Shown: positions 36,046 to 48,248 of the stretch, in pieces
How the letters are laid out: every line of letters begins with the position of its first letter
Position numbering within the stretch: position 1 is the stretch's first letter
Source of the DNA: Myoxocephalus aenaeus
Taxonomy: Eukaryota > Chordata > Actinopteri > Perciformes > Cottidae
DNA length: 64,000 nucleotides
Assembly (NCBI GenBank): GCA_038501785.1
Contig: JBAMJR010000065.1
Location: forward strand, 7,740,501-7,804,500
Direction of reading: 5' to 3'
Notes under the pieces: generated by a model
What the model was told of the DNA's origin: nothing
Seen by the model: the letters and a program-made list of their open reading frames with translations, nothing else
Databases searched by the model: none
Program-made: the position numbers and the translations under genes

Positions 36046-36238
36046 GCTGCTGTAAGCCCCCCCCCCCCCGCTCGCTGTGTGCACACCGTGCCCTGTGCAG
36101 CGGGCTGAAGGAGAGATAAAGGTTGAAGCCACATCTGCAGCGGCGCTGCTGCATGCGGGGAGATCACGCGGCGCGGACACACAAACGTGAGCGCGGCCGC
36201 ATGCGCTTTGCCTCCCAGGAATCAACCCCCACCCCGTG

Positions 36239-36240
<2 letters not shown>

Positions 36241-36321
<81 letters not shown>
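36241..36321 (+). repeat. (CA)n microsatellite
   Basis: About 40 CA units. Confidence 0.97.
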
Positions 36322-36324
<3 letters not shown>

Positions 36325-36470
36325 CTTTGTTCTGTCGGCGGTGTTGGTGATGGATGAGTCATTACAGGAGGCCGGGTCCTTCTCAGCCCGACACCTACAG
36401 AGAAAATGACTCCACAATGGAGCAAGATAACATCACAGGGTGGAGAAGACGGAGCACACAGAAGCTACAC

Positions 36471-36544
36471 ACACACAATCCTACACACACACACACACCC
36501 CAAGATAAGCAGACACATCTGTCTGCATGCACAAACACTGTCCG

Positions 36545-36576
<32 letters not shown>

Positions 36577-36646
36577 AGACAAACACACACACACACACAT
36601 ATACAGAGAGAGAGAGAGAGACAGAGAGACACAGAGAGAGAGACAG

Positions 36647-36707
<61 letters not shown>

Positions 36708-36765
36708 CAAACACACACACAAACAGAGAGGGAGCGAGACAAAGACACACAGAGAGAGACAAACA

Positions 36766-36821
<56 letters not shown>

Positions 36822-36861
36822 AACACACACAGACAAACACACACACACACGCACAGAGAGA

Positions 36862-36916
<55 letters not shown>

Positions 36917-36984
36917 ACAAACACACACACACACACACACACAGCGAGAGAGACAAACACACACACACACACAGCGAGAGAGAG

Positions 36985-37022
<38 letters not shown>

Positions 37023-37063
37023 AGAGGGAGAGAGAGAGACAAAGACACACAGAGAGAGACAAA

Positions 37064-37144
<81 letters not shown>

Positions 37145-37163
37145 ACACACACAGCGAGAGAGA

Positions 37164-37204
<41 letters not shown>
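36471..37204 (+). repeat. compound (CA)n/(GA)n/GACAAACA block
   Basis: About 735 bp of alternating ACACAC and AGAGAG segments with recurring GAGAGACAAACACAC joints. It contains almost no T on the plus strand. Strongly strand-asymmetric low-complexity DNA. Confidence 0.97.
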
Positions 37205-37208
<4 letters not shown>

Positions 37209-37943
37209 TTAAACTGTCAGCAGAAGAGATCTGAAAACAAATGAATTCTTTTTTTTTTTGTCTCAATCAGAGAGTTTACTTCACGACAAGATGGCGGTTC
37301 ACTCTGGATTGACGCAGGTTTTGGTGTTTCTCTCGTTGAAGGGATGCTTGATGTAGATTTGGTGACGTTTTTTTATTTCGAATGAGTTGAAATGTCTGAA
37401 CAACCATCAGAATAAATAATACAAAATGTGACTTTTCATCCAATACTTTTTTTTAATAAACAAAGAAATGCAAAACTGATGATATTCTCCATCTTCTGTT
37501 TGACACGACGCCTCACAGAGCAGCTAGCGCCGCTGGAGACTCTGAATTCTTTATCGGACGCCATTAGAATCCTCGTTATTGGCTAAATATTGCGACACGA
37601 TTAACAAGCAAAATGAACGCCGGCCTTCACCGCGTCGCGTCGCTGAGCTCAGATTAAGTGAATATGAGGGTTCAAGGGAGGAGAGCCGACCGTGCCCTCC
37701 ATCTGCCCCATAATCCTCTGCAACCGGTCACACCGCCAACATCACACATCTGGGCCAACACGGCTGGATCTGACGTCGTGAGAAGGTTTTTGTTATTTTA
37801 GACGGCATCTTGTTCTGTAAAGCTGCTGGAAGTTAAACTAAAGGACTGGGTTTAAGTGAGGACAATATGCTCTAAATGCAAAATATGAGGCCTCTACCTT
37901 CACCTTAAAGTTACCTTTAATCTGCAAACTGTGTCCATGTCAC

Positions 37944-39004
37944 GGTAGCTCTTTATAATTACACACTATTTAGCATTAGTAAAGCACGAGTAAACACTTA
38001 AATCATCATTTATAAAGCAATGTTCCAACATGAACACTCATTAGCAACTCATTAGTATGCAGTTCTTAAACAGTTAACTATTATGCGTTTCATGATTATG
38101 AAAACCCACTTTATAAATGATGGATGCCCCATTTGTAAATTAAGTATTAAGGATTTATAGATGATTAATAAGATAATTTATAAAGAGTTAGTAAAAGATA
38201 TGCACTAATCAGGGTTCATACACATTTTGATCAATGGATTTCCATGACTTTTCACCAAATTTCCATGACTTTTCACCAAATTTCCATGACTTTTCCATAA
38301 CTTTTCACCAATTTCCATAACTTTTCACCAAATTTCCATGACTTTTCCATAACTTTTCACCAATTTCCATAACTTTTCACCAAATTTCCATGACTTTTCA
38401 CCAAATTAACATTGGTCAAAAATGGATTTAAAAAATGGCTTTAAACCAAATGTCCATGACCAAACATTTAGTGAAATCTGGGTGTAAACATGAAAAAGTG
38501 AGTAAATGTAGTATTTAAACTAACAATGAGAATACAAAACCTTAAATGACTCAAATGAATGAGAGACAATAGTTTGATTAAAAGAATAAACATTTATATA
38601 GATGCCTGTATGTATGCCTGCTTATATTTTGAGCGTCTTTCTTTTAAAAGCATATTAATTATTTCAAACTCAGCGTAAATGAACGACATGAACACATGAA
38701 TATAACACATTTACATGACTTTTACAACACTTTTGGGATTTTCTTTTCTTTAAAGGACTTTTCCTGGCCTGGAAATAACCATTTTAAAATTGAATGACTT
38801 TTCCAGGTTTTCCATGACCGTAAAAACCCTGACTAATGGTTAGGGACTATGTTAACATGTGCTTTATAAACGTGTTTTAATACTGTTATTCATGGTTAAT
38901 TCAGGAAGTTACTAGTCATTAGTTAAGTATTTTGTGTGACCCTAGCTAAAGTGAGGACTATCTATGCTTTACTCATGCTCAATAGTGTGTAGTTATTATA
39001 TTTA
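37944..39004. mobile_element. MITE family E host copy, split by hAT-like copy B
   Basis: Two halves, 37944-38209 and 38832-39004, match the intact copy at 58566-58858 (TAGCATTAGTAAA, TTCCAACATGAACACTCATT, TTTATAAATGATGGAT, GTGTAGTTATTATA). The ends resemble GGTAGC(A/T)CTTTATAAT and its complement. Confidence 0.8.
38210..38831. mobile_element. hAT-like non-autonomous element, copy B (nested)
   Basis: 622 bp, CAGGGTTCATACAC to CCGTAAAAACCCTG. It is flanked by direct repeat ACTAAT (38204-38209 and 38832-38837). It is longer than copy A because of a local tandem array (about 38236-38410) of TTTCCATGACTTTTCACCAA and its TTTCCATAAC variant. Inserted in a family E element. Confidence 0.85.
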
Positions 39005-39074
39005 AAGCATTTAGAGACATTCAACACCTGAATAAACCTGTTTCTCGCCACTTGTTGCCCCCCAGACCGCTCAC

Positions 39075-39229
39075 CTCTTGAAGTGGCTAAGCAGGGTGCC
39101 GACCAGCTCCCCGATGCGGCTCTCGTTGGCGGGCACCAGGCCCTGCAGGCACACCACCAGGTCCCTGCTGTCCTTGGTGTGGAACACCACCAGCTGGTCC
39201 TTCCCAGGGGACACGCTCACTCCCGTCAC
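39075..39229 (-). CDS. myo1d: myo1d coding exon (TH1 tail)
   Basis: 51 codons plus two bases, starting in phase 0 after CCCAG. The peptide runs from VTGVSVSPGKDQLVVFHTKD through ESRIGELVGTLLSHFK. The final AG joins C of the terminal exon to make Ser, as in human (HFKSEKR). Donor GTGAGC. Confidence 0.95.
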
Positions 39230-39364
39230 CTGGGACGGCGAGAGAGAGAGAGAGGACACACGAGTAAACACAGGTAAACATGTACACAGAGTCACATGAC
39301 CAGCTGGAGAGTTTGAGGTGACGCAAACCCAGAGGACGTGAATGCTCTGAGGATGCTGCACCAA

Positions 39365-40222
39365 GGAAGTGACTGAGTGACGTAGAGACGCTGTATTAGC
39401 CTCTGTTAGAGACCTGTCAATCACCTGGTAGCCCCGCCCCTAAAGCGTCCTCTGCTTTATGGTCTGTTTGACTCTAAATGATCATAATTTACTAAATGAA
39501 CATCATGCTGTATTGAAGAAGACTTGAAACTAGAGATTGAGACATAAACTCATGTTTACAATGTTTACTGAGGGAATACATCAAGAGAGAAGTAGAGTCA
39601 CTTATATAGACTTCTATACAACCAGAGGAGTCACCCCCTGGTGGTCAGGAGAGAGAATGCAGCTTTAACACATGGAGCATAGACTTCTATACAACCAGAG
39701 GAGTCACCCCCTGGTGGTCAGGAGAGAGAATGCAGCTTTAACACATGAAGCATAGACTTCTATACAACCAGAGGAGTCACCCCCTGGTGGCCAGGAGAGA
39801 ATATAGCTTTAACACATGAAGCATATACTTCTATACAACCAGAGGAGTCGCCCCCTGGTGGTCAGGAGAGAGAATGCAGCTTTAACACATGAAGCATAGA
39901 CTTCTATACAACCAGAGGAGGAGTCGCCCCTGGTGGTCAGGAGAGAGAATGCAGCTTTAACACATGAAGCATAGACTTCTATACAACCAGAGGAGTCATC
40001 CCCTGGTGGTCAGGAGAGAATGTAGCTTTAACACATGAAGCATATATTTATATACAACCAGAGGAGTCGCCCCCTAGTGGTAACTAGCGAGAATGCAGCT
40101 TTAAGACATGAAGCATGGACTTCTATACAACCAGAGGAGTCGCCCCCTGGTGGCCAATAGAGAGAATGCAGCTGGAAGATGCTTCAGCATTGGCTTCTCT
40201 TTTCAGAATCGGAGGTTGGTGT
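39365..40222 (+). repeat. dispersed YY1/CTCF-motif repeat, copy 4 (8 tail units)
   Basis: Largest copy. CTGTCAATCACCTGGTAG lies in the head remnant, then the conserved middle, then eight units of about 73 bp from about 39612. Several cores are near consensus for CTCF (GTCGCCCCCTGGTGGTCA; the last unit at 40141-40156 is best). The array begins 135 bp beyond a myo1d exon. Confidence 0.87.
40141..40156 (-). promoter_or_regulatory. CTCF-like site, best of the array
   Basis: The plus strand CGCCCCCTGGTGGCCA equals the complement of the 16-base heart of the vertebrate CTCF consensus (TGGCCACCAGGGGGCG). Occupancy is inference. Confidence 0.55.
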
Positions 40223-41869
40223 CCGATTTTGAGTATCGAATAAATCTTTTGTTTGAGTTGGAGACAACTAAGACGAGATGATGACACAACTTTGACGATA
40301 TTCACATGCAATATGGATGCATTAAAGTTTAATATATTCTGATGACTAAAACAGTTTTCATTCAAATGTATAATACATGGATGTGTTACCTACTTTAGCA
40401 CGTTTAGTTTTTATTTCTGATGCTACATTAAATGTGAATATACCATTTTGTGTTTCACATTGAAACGCTTGTAAAAACGTATACCACTGTTCTGGTGTTC
40501 TCAGTGTCTGTGGTTTCTCCCACTCAAGGCCTAAATCAGCACTTGCAGTAAAGATTTATTGATCTTTATCCCAACGGTCCAATTGAATTTCCCCCACTCG
40601 GCGCTCCCAAACGACGCCCCAACGGAAAGCCTCCAGGCTGAGAGGGGGATCCCAGTTTTGCGGTTGGATTGTTTATCTTTACAGGTCTTCAAAGTCGAAA
40701 CAACAGGATGAAACCAATATCCTGATAGGTAAACACCTCTCAGGAGAAGGAGCTCATTAAACCCCTGTTCCTTTGTTTTTTACACCATTATCTCGCTTGC
40801 TTTTAGCTTTCCTCCATCTCCTCCGTCTCCTTCGTCCTTCCAGCCGATCCAGACATTTATTTCTCTCTTAATTTGTCTTCCCGAGCCGAGCTGCGGCGCT
40901 GCGCGTTGAGCAAACCGCCACAGGGCAGCCAGTCAGGTGCATTAACATCCACTCAGCAGACTGCAACGCAGACAAGTTCCCATCTGGGGAGGACGGGCGC
41001 AGACAGGTTGCATCCGCCGGCTAAACAACTTTGCCGGCGTATTCAGCTCCAATGTGACGCCCGCGACTTCCAAAAACAAACACTTCACGTAATCACCGTG
41101 AATTAAAGCCTACAGCCATGCCTCCCTGTCTAGCAACCCACCCGCAGTTAATTACATGGAGCCGATTACATTTACATTTATATTAAAGGCCTAATTGATT
41201 GGAACGACAGTCGGCGTTCTAATGAGTCGGGTAATGATACGTTCAGATTCTTTTCCTTGTCTAATTTTTTTTGTCTCGATTCCCCAAATCAGTTTTACCC
41301 CGAGTATGAAATGTGTTCGAGGCGTTTATCTGCCCAGCCATCTGTTCAAGCGCTCGTCTGGCAAATGGGTGAAAACTTGAGGAGGTTTTTCATTAGTCCA
41401 ACTCATTTGTGTTGAAAACTAAAAGGCCGCCGCACACCGAGAAGACGCTGATCTCGCCGGCTTATTGCTCGTCAGATGGGGTCTTACATTAGAAATGTTA
41501 GATTGTGCAATATACTTCATTTTCAACCAAATGTTACATCCAGGTTTTTTCCTTTATTTGTGTAATGGGATAGTGAACTAAATATCTTTGGGTTCTCGAC
41601 TGCTGGTCGCCTTGTGATGGCCATTTTCACTATGTTCTTACATTACATGGACAAAATTACTAATGTAGAAATTAATCAGGAGCTTAGTTGAAGTCTTAAT
41701 TATGGTGTAAATTGGAAACAAATGCTAACGGACAAATTATGTATTTTAGAGATGCTGCTTAAACGGTGCTAAATAAAAAAAAATATGACTTTGAATGTTG
41801 GATTGTGATTGTGTGGGATTGCCTCCACGTGGCTCTCAACATGGCGACGGCCGGGCCCAGCAGCTCGCA

Positions 41870-42125
41870 GCTAACGGTCTAACGGTGCTAACTGCTCTAA
41901 CGGTGCTAACTGCGCTAACTGCTCAAATGATGCTAACTGCTCTAACGGTGCTAACTGCTCTAACTGCGCCAACGGTGCTAACTGCTCTAACAGTGCTAAC
42001 TGCGCTAACTGCTCTAACAGTGCTAACTTTGCTAACTGCTCTAACGGCGCTAACGGCCCTAACGGTGCTAACTGCGCTAACGGTACAAACTGCGCTAACG
42101 GTACAAACTGCGCTAACGGTACAAA
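41870..42125 (+). repeat. GCTAAC minisatellite
   Basis: Irregular tandem array of CTCTAACGGTGCTAACTG, GCGCTAACTG and GCTAACGGTACAAACT modules in steps of 9-18 bp. It gives an open frame reading Leu-Thr-Ala-rich on the plus strand, which is not judged coding. Confidence 0.9.
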
Positions 42126-42199
42126 CAACGACAACAGTGCCGACAACGTTTTATTATGTTTGTCCATCCTGTTTACGTGACACGGGAGGTTTCTTCCAT

Positions 42200-42432
42200 A
42201 TAACAAGTGGACGTAGTCGTTGTGAACGGCTGTTTTGAAGCCTCGAGTTCAGCATTTGGGCCGTCGCCATCTTGTTTTTTTTTGCAACCAGTGAACAGGA
42301 AGAGACCATATTTGGACAGCGGAGAAGTGACGTAGGCTGTATACGGCTTTGGTGGCGACCTGTCAATCACAAGGTAGCCCCGCCCTAACGCATACACTGC
42401 TTTATGGTCTATTCGACTCTAAATGGACCACC
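42200..42432 (+). repeat. dispersed YY1/CTCF-motif repeat, copy 5 (head only)
   Basis: AGTGGACGTAGTCGTTGTGA, GTCGCCATCTTG, TTTGCAACCAGTGAACAGGA, CTGTCAATCACAAGGTAG and CCCCGCCC are all present. It stops after ACTCTAAATGGACCA. No tail units. Confidence 0.75.
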
Positions 42433-43427
42433 TTTCCTCTGTTTTTTTTGGGGGGGGAATTTTTTATTTTCTCTGAGTTGAGGGTCTCAGGACGGAGGGT
42501 GTCGTGTGCTGTACAGATTATAAAGCCTCTTGAGGACACTTTGTGATATTAGGCTGCATAAATAAAACATACATGGCGCTTCTTTTCTCTTTTCTTTCTA
42601 TTAAACTACTAAATAAATCTGAAAAAATGTGGGAGTTGTATGCATCTTACAGCTCTGCTATGTTGCCTTTTTTTATTTTTTCATCCCGATTGGCTCAAGG
42701 AGGACATTACTAATTTAACATTTTAGTTTGAGGAGGACTGCACCAACATGTTGCATTTAGAAATGCAACATGTTCCCAAACAATACACACAAGTGGGTGT
42801 ATTTTGGTGAAAGCACTACTTGACAACGTGTCGTGGTCGATGAGCGGACTGGACCACAGTGCTCATGAGGACCGAACCCGAGCAGCAGGTTCTCCCGGTG
42901 TTTCCTTATATAACGCATCCTGTACAGATAGATGTGGGGGGGTTAAAAAGCAGCGGGAGCAAAGGGTGATTAAGTTAATATGATATAATGAGCTACGCCG
43001 CTGTGAGGGCATCAGTGAGCCAAGCCAGAGATGTTTACAGGGCAAAAAAAAAAAAACAGTCATCCGCCTCCGAGATGTTTGAATTTATGAACACAATTAC
43101 GCTTCATCACCTTCTAATCCGGATCCCCTGTTCGGTGTTTTGCATAAATTATTATTATTATTTTTTTAAATCAGCTGGTTAAGAATAGGCTGCACATGTA
43201 TACCGTTCATCTAAATAAACAAAAGGCAGCCGTGGGTGGAGGAGGGTGTTGGAGAAAGAACGGAAGTGAAGGGATCAACGGGTGAAGAAAAGAAAAGAAA
43301 ACAGAGCCGCAGGGATCATGAATTAGCTTCACCGGGGGGACGAAACAACAAAAAAAAAAAAAAAGGAAAGCGATTTGTACACATGCCCGAACGACACCAG
43401 ACATCAGCTGATCTACCCTGCCGCCCG

Positions 43428-43470
43428 GTATCCATGACAACGCTGTCTCCTGGGAAGTTGGCATGACAAC
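43428..43470 (+). promoter_or_regulatory. pair of RFX X-box-like motifs
   Basis: GTATCCATGACAAC (43428-43441) and GTTGGCATGACAAC (43457-43470), each one mismatch from RYYNYYATRRNRAC. They share strand and lie 29 bp apart start to start. Confidence 0.4.
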
Positions 43471-44343
43471 GGCGGGAGGAGAGAAGCGGCAGCGCGAGAG
43501 CGAGCGAGCGAGCGAGAGAGAGAGAGAGAGAGAGAGAGGCGAGGTGGGGGTGGAATGGAAAAGGAAAGATGGTGAAAAACAAGGAGACGAGTAACTGAAG
43601 CAGAACGGATGTTTCGTCCATTTCCTGCACGAATAAATACGTTTTATTCAAGAAGACACGAGTGGAACGAGCTCACTGTTGCAGCCGCTCGGCGGCGAGC
43701 AGCCGGCTCTTTACCGTAACAACCAAACCGTCCATCGTGGCCTCACGCCGCCCTGCAGGAGCGGCTGCAAAAGCACACGGCACCGTTAGCCCGTCAGCGC
43801 TAATCAACAACGAGCTAACGGCTCTCTGACCTCTGTTTGACCTCCCACGGTCGATTCAGCGATGGTGACTAAAAAGAGGATGAATGACTTCCAAAATGCT
43901 GATAAATTATGTACATGTTCTATATTTATCTTATTGTCAACAAAACCCCATGAAAAGGCCGAAAACAACAATAAAAAAAGGAAAATGATGAATCTTCAAA
44001 AAGGAAGCAATGGGACTCAAACAGAGGAAATGGTGCCATTGTTGGGGACTTCTTTCAGCGGCGGATGAATCCACATTTGATGCTCTAATGGGTATTTGTG
44101 GCAGCAGGACGGTGTGTGTGTGTGTGTGTGTGTGTGTGAGAGATTTAGTCAGAATAAACGGCAGTGTGTGTTCATGGTGATGAAGGAACAACAGTCACTG
44201 ATGCGTGTTTAATGGAGCTCAGTGACTCAGAGGAAGAAGGGGTATCAGGCTTTGGATCGACAGACTTGTTAGTCCTAATTTTTTTTCCGATAACAATGTT
44301 TCCGCTGTAAATGTTTTTCCCCTCCAGGACATCTTTGGTTATA

Positions 44344-44692
44344 ATCATAGATCGTTTACAGGAAGTGGACACCTTCATCGTGACGTCACCCAGTGGTTTG
44401 ACTCTAAATGACCATAATGTACTAAATGAACATCATGTTGTATTGAAGAAGACTTGAAACTAGAGATTGAGACATAAACTCATGTTTACTGAGGGAATAC
44501 ATCAAGAGAGAAGTAGAGTCATTTATATAGACTTCTATACAACCAGAGGAGTCGCCCCCTGGTGGTCAGGAGAGAGAATGCAGGTTTAACACATGAAGCA
44601 TAGACTTCTATACAACCAGAGGAGTCGCCCCCTGGTGGTCAGGAGAGAGAATGCAGGTTTAAGATACTTTTCAGACCTGGAGGTTGCTGCCT
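44344..44692 (+). repeat. dispersed YY1/CTCF-motif repeat, copy 6 (2 tail units)
   Basis: The head start (AGTGGACACCTTCATCGTGA) is joined directly to the middle (TTTGACTCTAAATGACC), so an internal segment is deleted. Two 73-bp units follow, both with the intact core GTCGCCCCCTGGTGGTCA. Confidence 0.8.
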
Positions 44693-45639
44693 CGTTATCG
44701 TGTGTGTGTGTTGTGTTACTCATGTTGTGTCACTGTGTGTGAAAGCTGCAAACCAAACTAGGTGTCCTTATACAACACTGATGGCTCTCCATATGCTTGG
44801 TGTGTGTGTGTGTCTCCCTGAATGAACAATAACTCAAAATCATGCTGCTCTCTCTCTACCATCTGTCTCAACTCCATCTCACTCCCAGATGCGGCGCTAC
44901 AGGCTTTGGGTGTCCATCTCCGAGCTCTCCTCTAATTTTCTCTCGTCTCTGTCAGATTGAACACCGGGGCGTCTCGTCACAGTTGTCACCATCACACGCC
45001 GGCCTCAGATCTCGCTCATTTCAAGGGGGGATGGATTAACGCATCGCTCCTTCACTTCCTGTCTCATCCCCCCCCTTTACCTCCAAGGACAGTGGTGCAG
45101 AAATATCCTCAGTAGTTAGTTTACACATTCATTGAAAAGCTGCTTTCTCTTCTCTCTTCGTTCTCTTGAAAAGGAGATTTGGCGCTCCGTTTTCCTTCAA
45201 CTGCACGATCCGTTTGATTTGAATGACTTCAAGAGAGAGAACATAGTGGCGCTTTTTTTAAAAGGCTGCACGAGACTGTGTTTTCATGCCATTTTTTAAA
45301 TACCAGCTCTTATACGAGAATGCACTGTGTTCGGTATGCTTGCCGAGAATAAAGACATGGAATGTCAATAACATTTTTCTGAGTGTTCGCACTGCAAAAT
45401 AAAGGCATCAAACAACCGTTCACGATAAAATTCTAAGACATACAATATTTTCGCAGGCGAGTAATCAAAAAGAAATCTCTGAGAAATGTCCTTGTATAGT
45501 ATTTAGAAAAAGTAAGTAAAGTCATCACAAATTCATAGTATAGTAGGCAGAAAAAAAGTCATAGTCATCAGGTATAATATGTCGAAAACAGTTGTAAAAA
45601 AAGTGTAAAAAGATGAGACAAATTTACCAGTTAAATATA

Positions 45640-45730
45640 AAGCACTAGCAAGGAGATGGTGAGCTTAGCTTAGCATAAAGACTGGAAACAGGTGGAGACA
45701 GCTAGCCTGGGAACACAATCTCATTTAACA
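45640..45730 (+). repeat. common teleost repeat (GCTTAGCTTAGCATAAAGAC type)
   Basis: Contains GCTTAGCTTAGCATAAAGAC, TGGAAACAGGTGGAGACAG and CTAGCCTGG. A second copy at 49225-49330 reads GCTTAGCTTAGCACAAAGAC and GGGAAACAGCTAGCCTGG. Confidence 0.6.
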
Positions 45731-45957
45731 AGTTGCTGTTACCCGGCATGAAAGCGAACCAGCAAATTTCCCTAAAAACTAAACAACAACTGCAGCCTTT
45801 TATTTTGAAATTTTGCAATTTGTGCGAGAAAATTGAAGAAAACGAGAAAAGAAAAGAGATTCCACCTCATATGCAACAGATTCTGTCAGTGATAATGACA
45901 AAAACAAGTCGCATGATGTCAACACACACACACACACACACACGCACACACACACAC

Positions 45958-45971
45958 ACTGCCATGGAAAC
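45958..45971 (+). promoter_or_regulatory. RFX X-box-like motif
   Basis: ACTGCCATGGAAAC matches RYYNYYATRRNRAC fully. It directly abuts a (CA)n tract (45922-45958). Confidence 0.4.
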
Positions 45972-47642
45972 AGCCTCGTGTGCTGTGTGCATGTAGCAGC
46001 CTTAAAGGCCAATCACAGCGTGAATATGAATTAAAAGCGCCCAATTGTAGAGCTGAAGGGGATCTTTGCATATTGATAACGCGCTGGTGAGACGTGGAAA
46101 CAGGAGATATTACAGCTGCGACCACATCCAGCAGGATGCGCAGAAGCAATGTAAACCTCAGCCAGCGAGAAGATCCTGTCGTTTATGTCTCAGTGTTGCA
46201 TGAAATGAACATTTATGTTCGAAGGGCTCAAGCTGGGCTGCAAAAAATAATCGGTTGGTCTGTAAAACGTCAAGTTGTCTTGGAAAGACGACACGAGAAA
46301 GGAAAGATGAGCAAATCCTCCCATTTAAGAAGCCTAAGGAACCAAATATTTACTATTTTTGCTCATTAAATGGCCTTAATGGTCAATTAATTATCTAATA
46401 AATTGATAATAATTCTGTCAACTCGTTAATCAGCTTATTGTCTTACGAAAGCTTTTATGTGGGACTTTTTCTTATTAATCATTTCTTGCAGGATAAAAAA
46501 ACAAACAATATACTGTACACTCTAATCCAAATATACATATTTAAATTCATATAATTCTGTTAAACCATTTGAAAGCAGCTTCTCTAATCTAAAATATATA
46601 TTTACATTTTTTGGAAATCAGTGTTTTAAAAACACTACTGTACATTTATAGAACATTTAAACAAAGTACTTTATGAGAAGCATGTTCCATATGATCCTAT
46701 TACTGCACTGGGTCTTGAATAATTAAACTATTCATACGTTTTATTCCAGTGAGTTTGAGAGCGTTCCTCCTGAAACTGTGATGAGGCAGAAGTGGAAAAG
46801 TCCTTATCACATAGTTAACTGGACCAGACTTTAAATTACTTCTGCTTTAGGTCATTTTAACTCATTTTGAAATGATTTTAACACGTTTTTGGTGGTTGTA
46901 TTTCTTCATTATAGGGTGCTGTGTTTTTTTTTCTCTCCCAATATGATCTTTATTGGGTTTGTACTTGCAACTCCTCATCACACACTTACTGTGGCCGTCA
47001 CAAGTAAATTCAGGATATTATCTTGATATCGACAGAAAATTAAATAATATGTTAAACGCAATAATAACAACACTTCTATCATTCTATTGAACGTTTTGTT
47101 TCTTCTTTGTCAAATGAACTTCCCACATACTATGAGAGTGAGGAGGGGAGAGAGTCTGCTCCCATAACTTTATGTATAAAATTATTAATGAGGAGTATTT
47201 ACACAACATTCATATGTGTATTATTATTATTCATGTTTAAATATCATGGATATCGCCAATACCGGTATATCGGGGGACCTTTGTGTGAATAAAGTCAAAA
47301 GTGTAGATTTGATGAGACGGTTGCTTCTCTTCGCGTCTCCGTTTACAAAAGTTTATCAGAGGAAAAGAATCAGAAGATTGTTCATCTCATTCATGAGTAA
47401 ATATTTTGACGTGAAGTCAAGATTCTTGTGCTTTTTCCCCCCGCAGCTTTACCTCGAGCGCATATTCATTTTTGAAGTGTGCAACATGTCGTTCAGATCC
47501 TGCATCCTAACCTGCGACACATCAGACTGTGTTTTAGTTTTGGGGATTTTCACCTGGAAGAGCTCTCCTTCCTAATAAGACAAAATATGAAACCTCTCTG
47601 GAAATCTGCAGTAAAATGCTTTGTCTAACGAGTGCTCCCTAC

Positions 47643-47756
47643 GTTGTAAAGAGGGATGCTCTTCATGGGCTTGTACTGCTTCAGGGGGTCCATCTTGTAC
47701 AGGTGTCGGTCGGTGATGAGCACGGCTCGGTCCTCCGCCTTGTGGAAGCGGTTGAT
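47643..47756 (-). CDS. myo1d: myo1d coding exon (TH1, PH-like core)
   Basis: Exactly 38 codons, phase 0 at both ends. INRFHKAEDRAVLITDRHLY, then KMDPLKQYKPMKSIPLYN. It corresponds to the PH-like membrane-binding core of the TH1 domain. Acceptor TTTTCAG, donor GTAGGG. Confidence 0.95.
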
Positions 47757-47920
47757 CTGAAAACAAAAACACAAAGCTCCTCATTACTCAGCCCGCAGGA
47801 TAAGAGACGTGTCTCAACAGCCTGCAGGGTTTAGTTTGTCTGTGCAGACGGAGGCATGTTGCGACTGTGTGCACATGGTGAGGAGTGGATGAACGCTTTA
47901 AAAAAAAGTCTCCTCCCTAC

Positions 47921-48025
47921 CTTGCGGACGTTGCCGGAGAACAAAATCCTCATGAATTTGTCTTTCCGCTGCAGCTCGCTGGAGACCAGCGTGAACGACG
48001 AGGCCGAGTCGGGGCTGTCGCGCTT
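47921..48025 (-). CDS. myo1d: myo1d coding exon (TH1 tail)
   Basis: 35 codons, phase 0 at both ends. KRDSPDSASSFTLVSSELQR, then KDKFMRILFSGNVRK. The first half (Ser/Asp-rich) differs from the human linker and is about two residues shorter. The second half is conserved. The intron to the next exon is only 164 bp. Confidence 0.95.
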
Positions 48026-48248
48026 CTGTCGGCAAAAACACACAGAAAAGATGTTAAAACAAAACACTAATATAAAGGAACTCTGACTATATCGGGTGGA
48101 AAAAGATCCCTCCCTCTTATACGTACTCAAATTACATACAAACATATATTTACTCTCATTGCCCCAATGGGTCCTCACCTGAATGTTCTCTGTTCTAAAC
48201 CCTCTCTAACTTTGCTCTGCTTCACTTTATCAAAGTCAACCTTTGCAG

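Larger units (their letters stand above)
39230..47642 (-). other. myo1d: myo1d intron (8.4 kb)
   Basis: Contains YY1/CTCF-motif repeat copies 4, 5 and 6, the GCTAAC minisatellite (41870-42125), four X-box-like motifs (43428-45971) and a SINE/MITE-like fragment at 45640. The stretches 40230-41860, 42440-43420, 44700-45630 and 46000-47600 hold nothing I recognise. Confidence 0.85.

Noticed and set aside
35181..37266. Long Gln/Asn/Thr-rich, Leu/Val-rich, His/Thr and Cys/Val open frames
   Set aside because: Translations of TTG-type and CA/GA simple repeats; open on both strands and in several frames.
41795..42238. 147-codon Leu-Thr-Ala repeat frame
   Set aside because: Product of the GCTAAC minisatellite with period multiples of three; it runs into a dispersed repeat copy.
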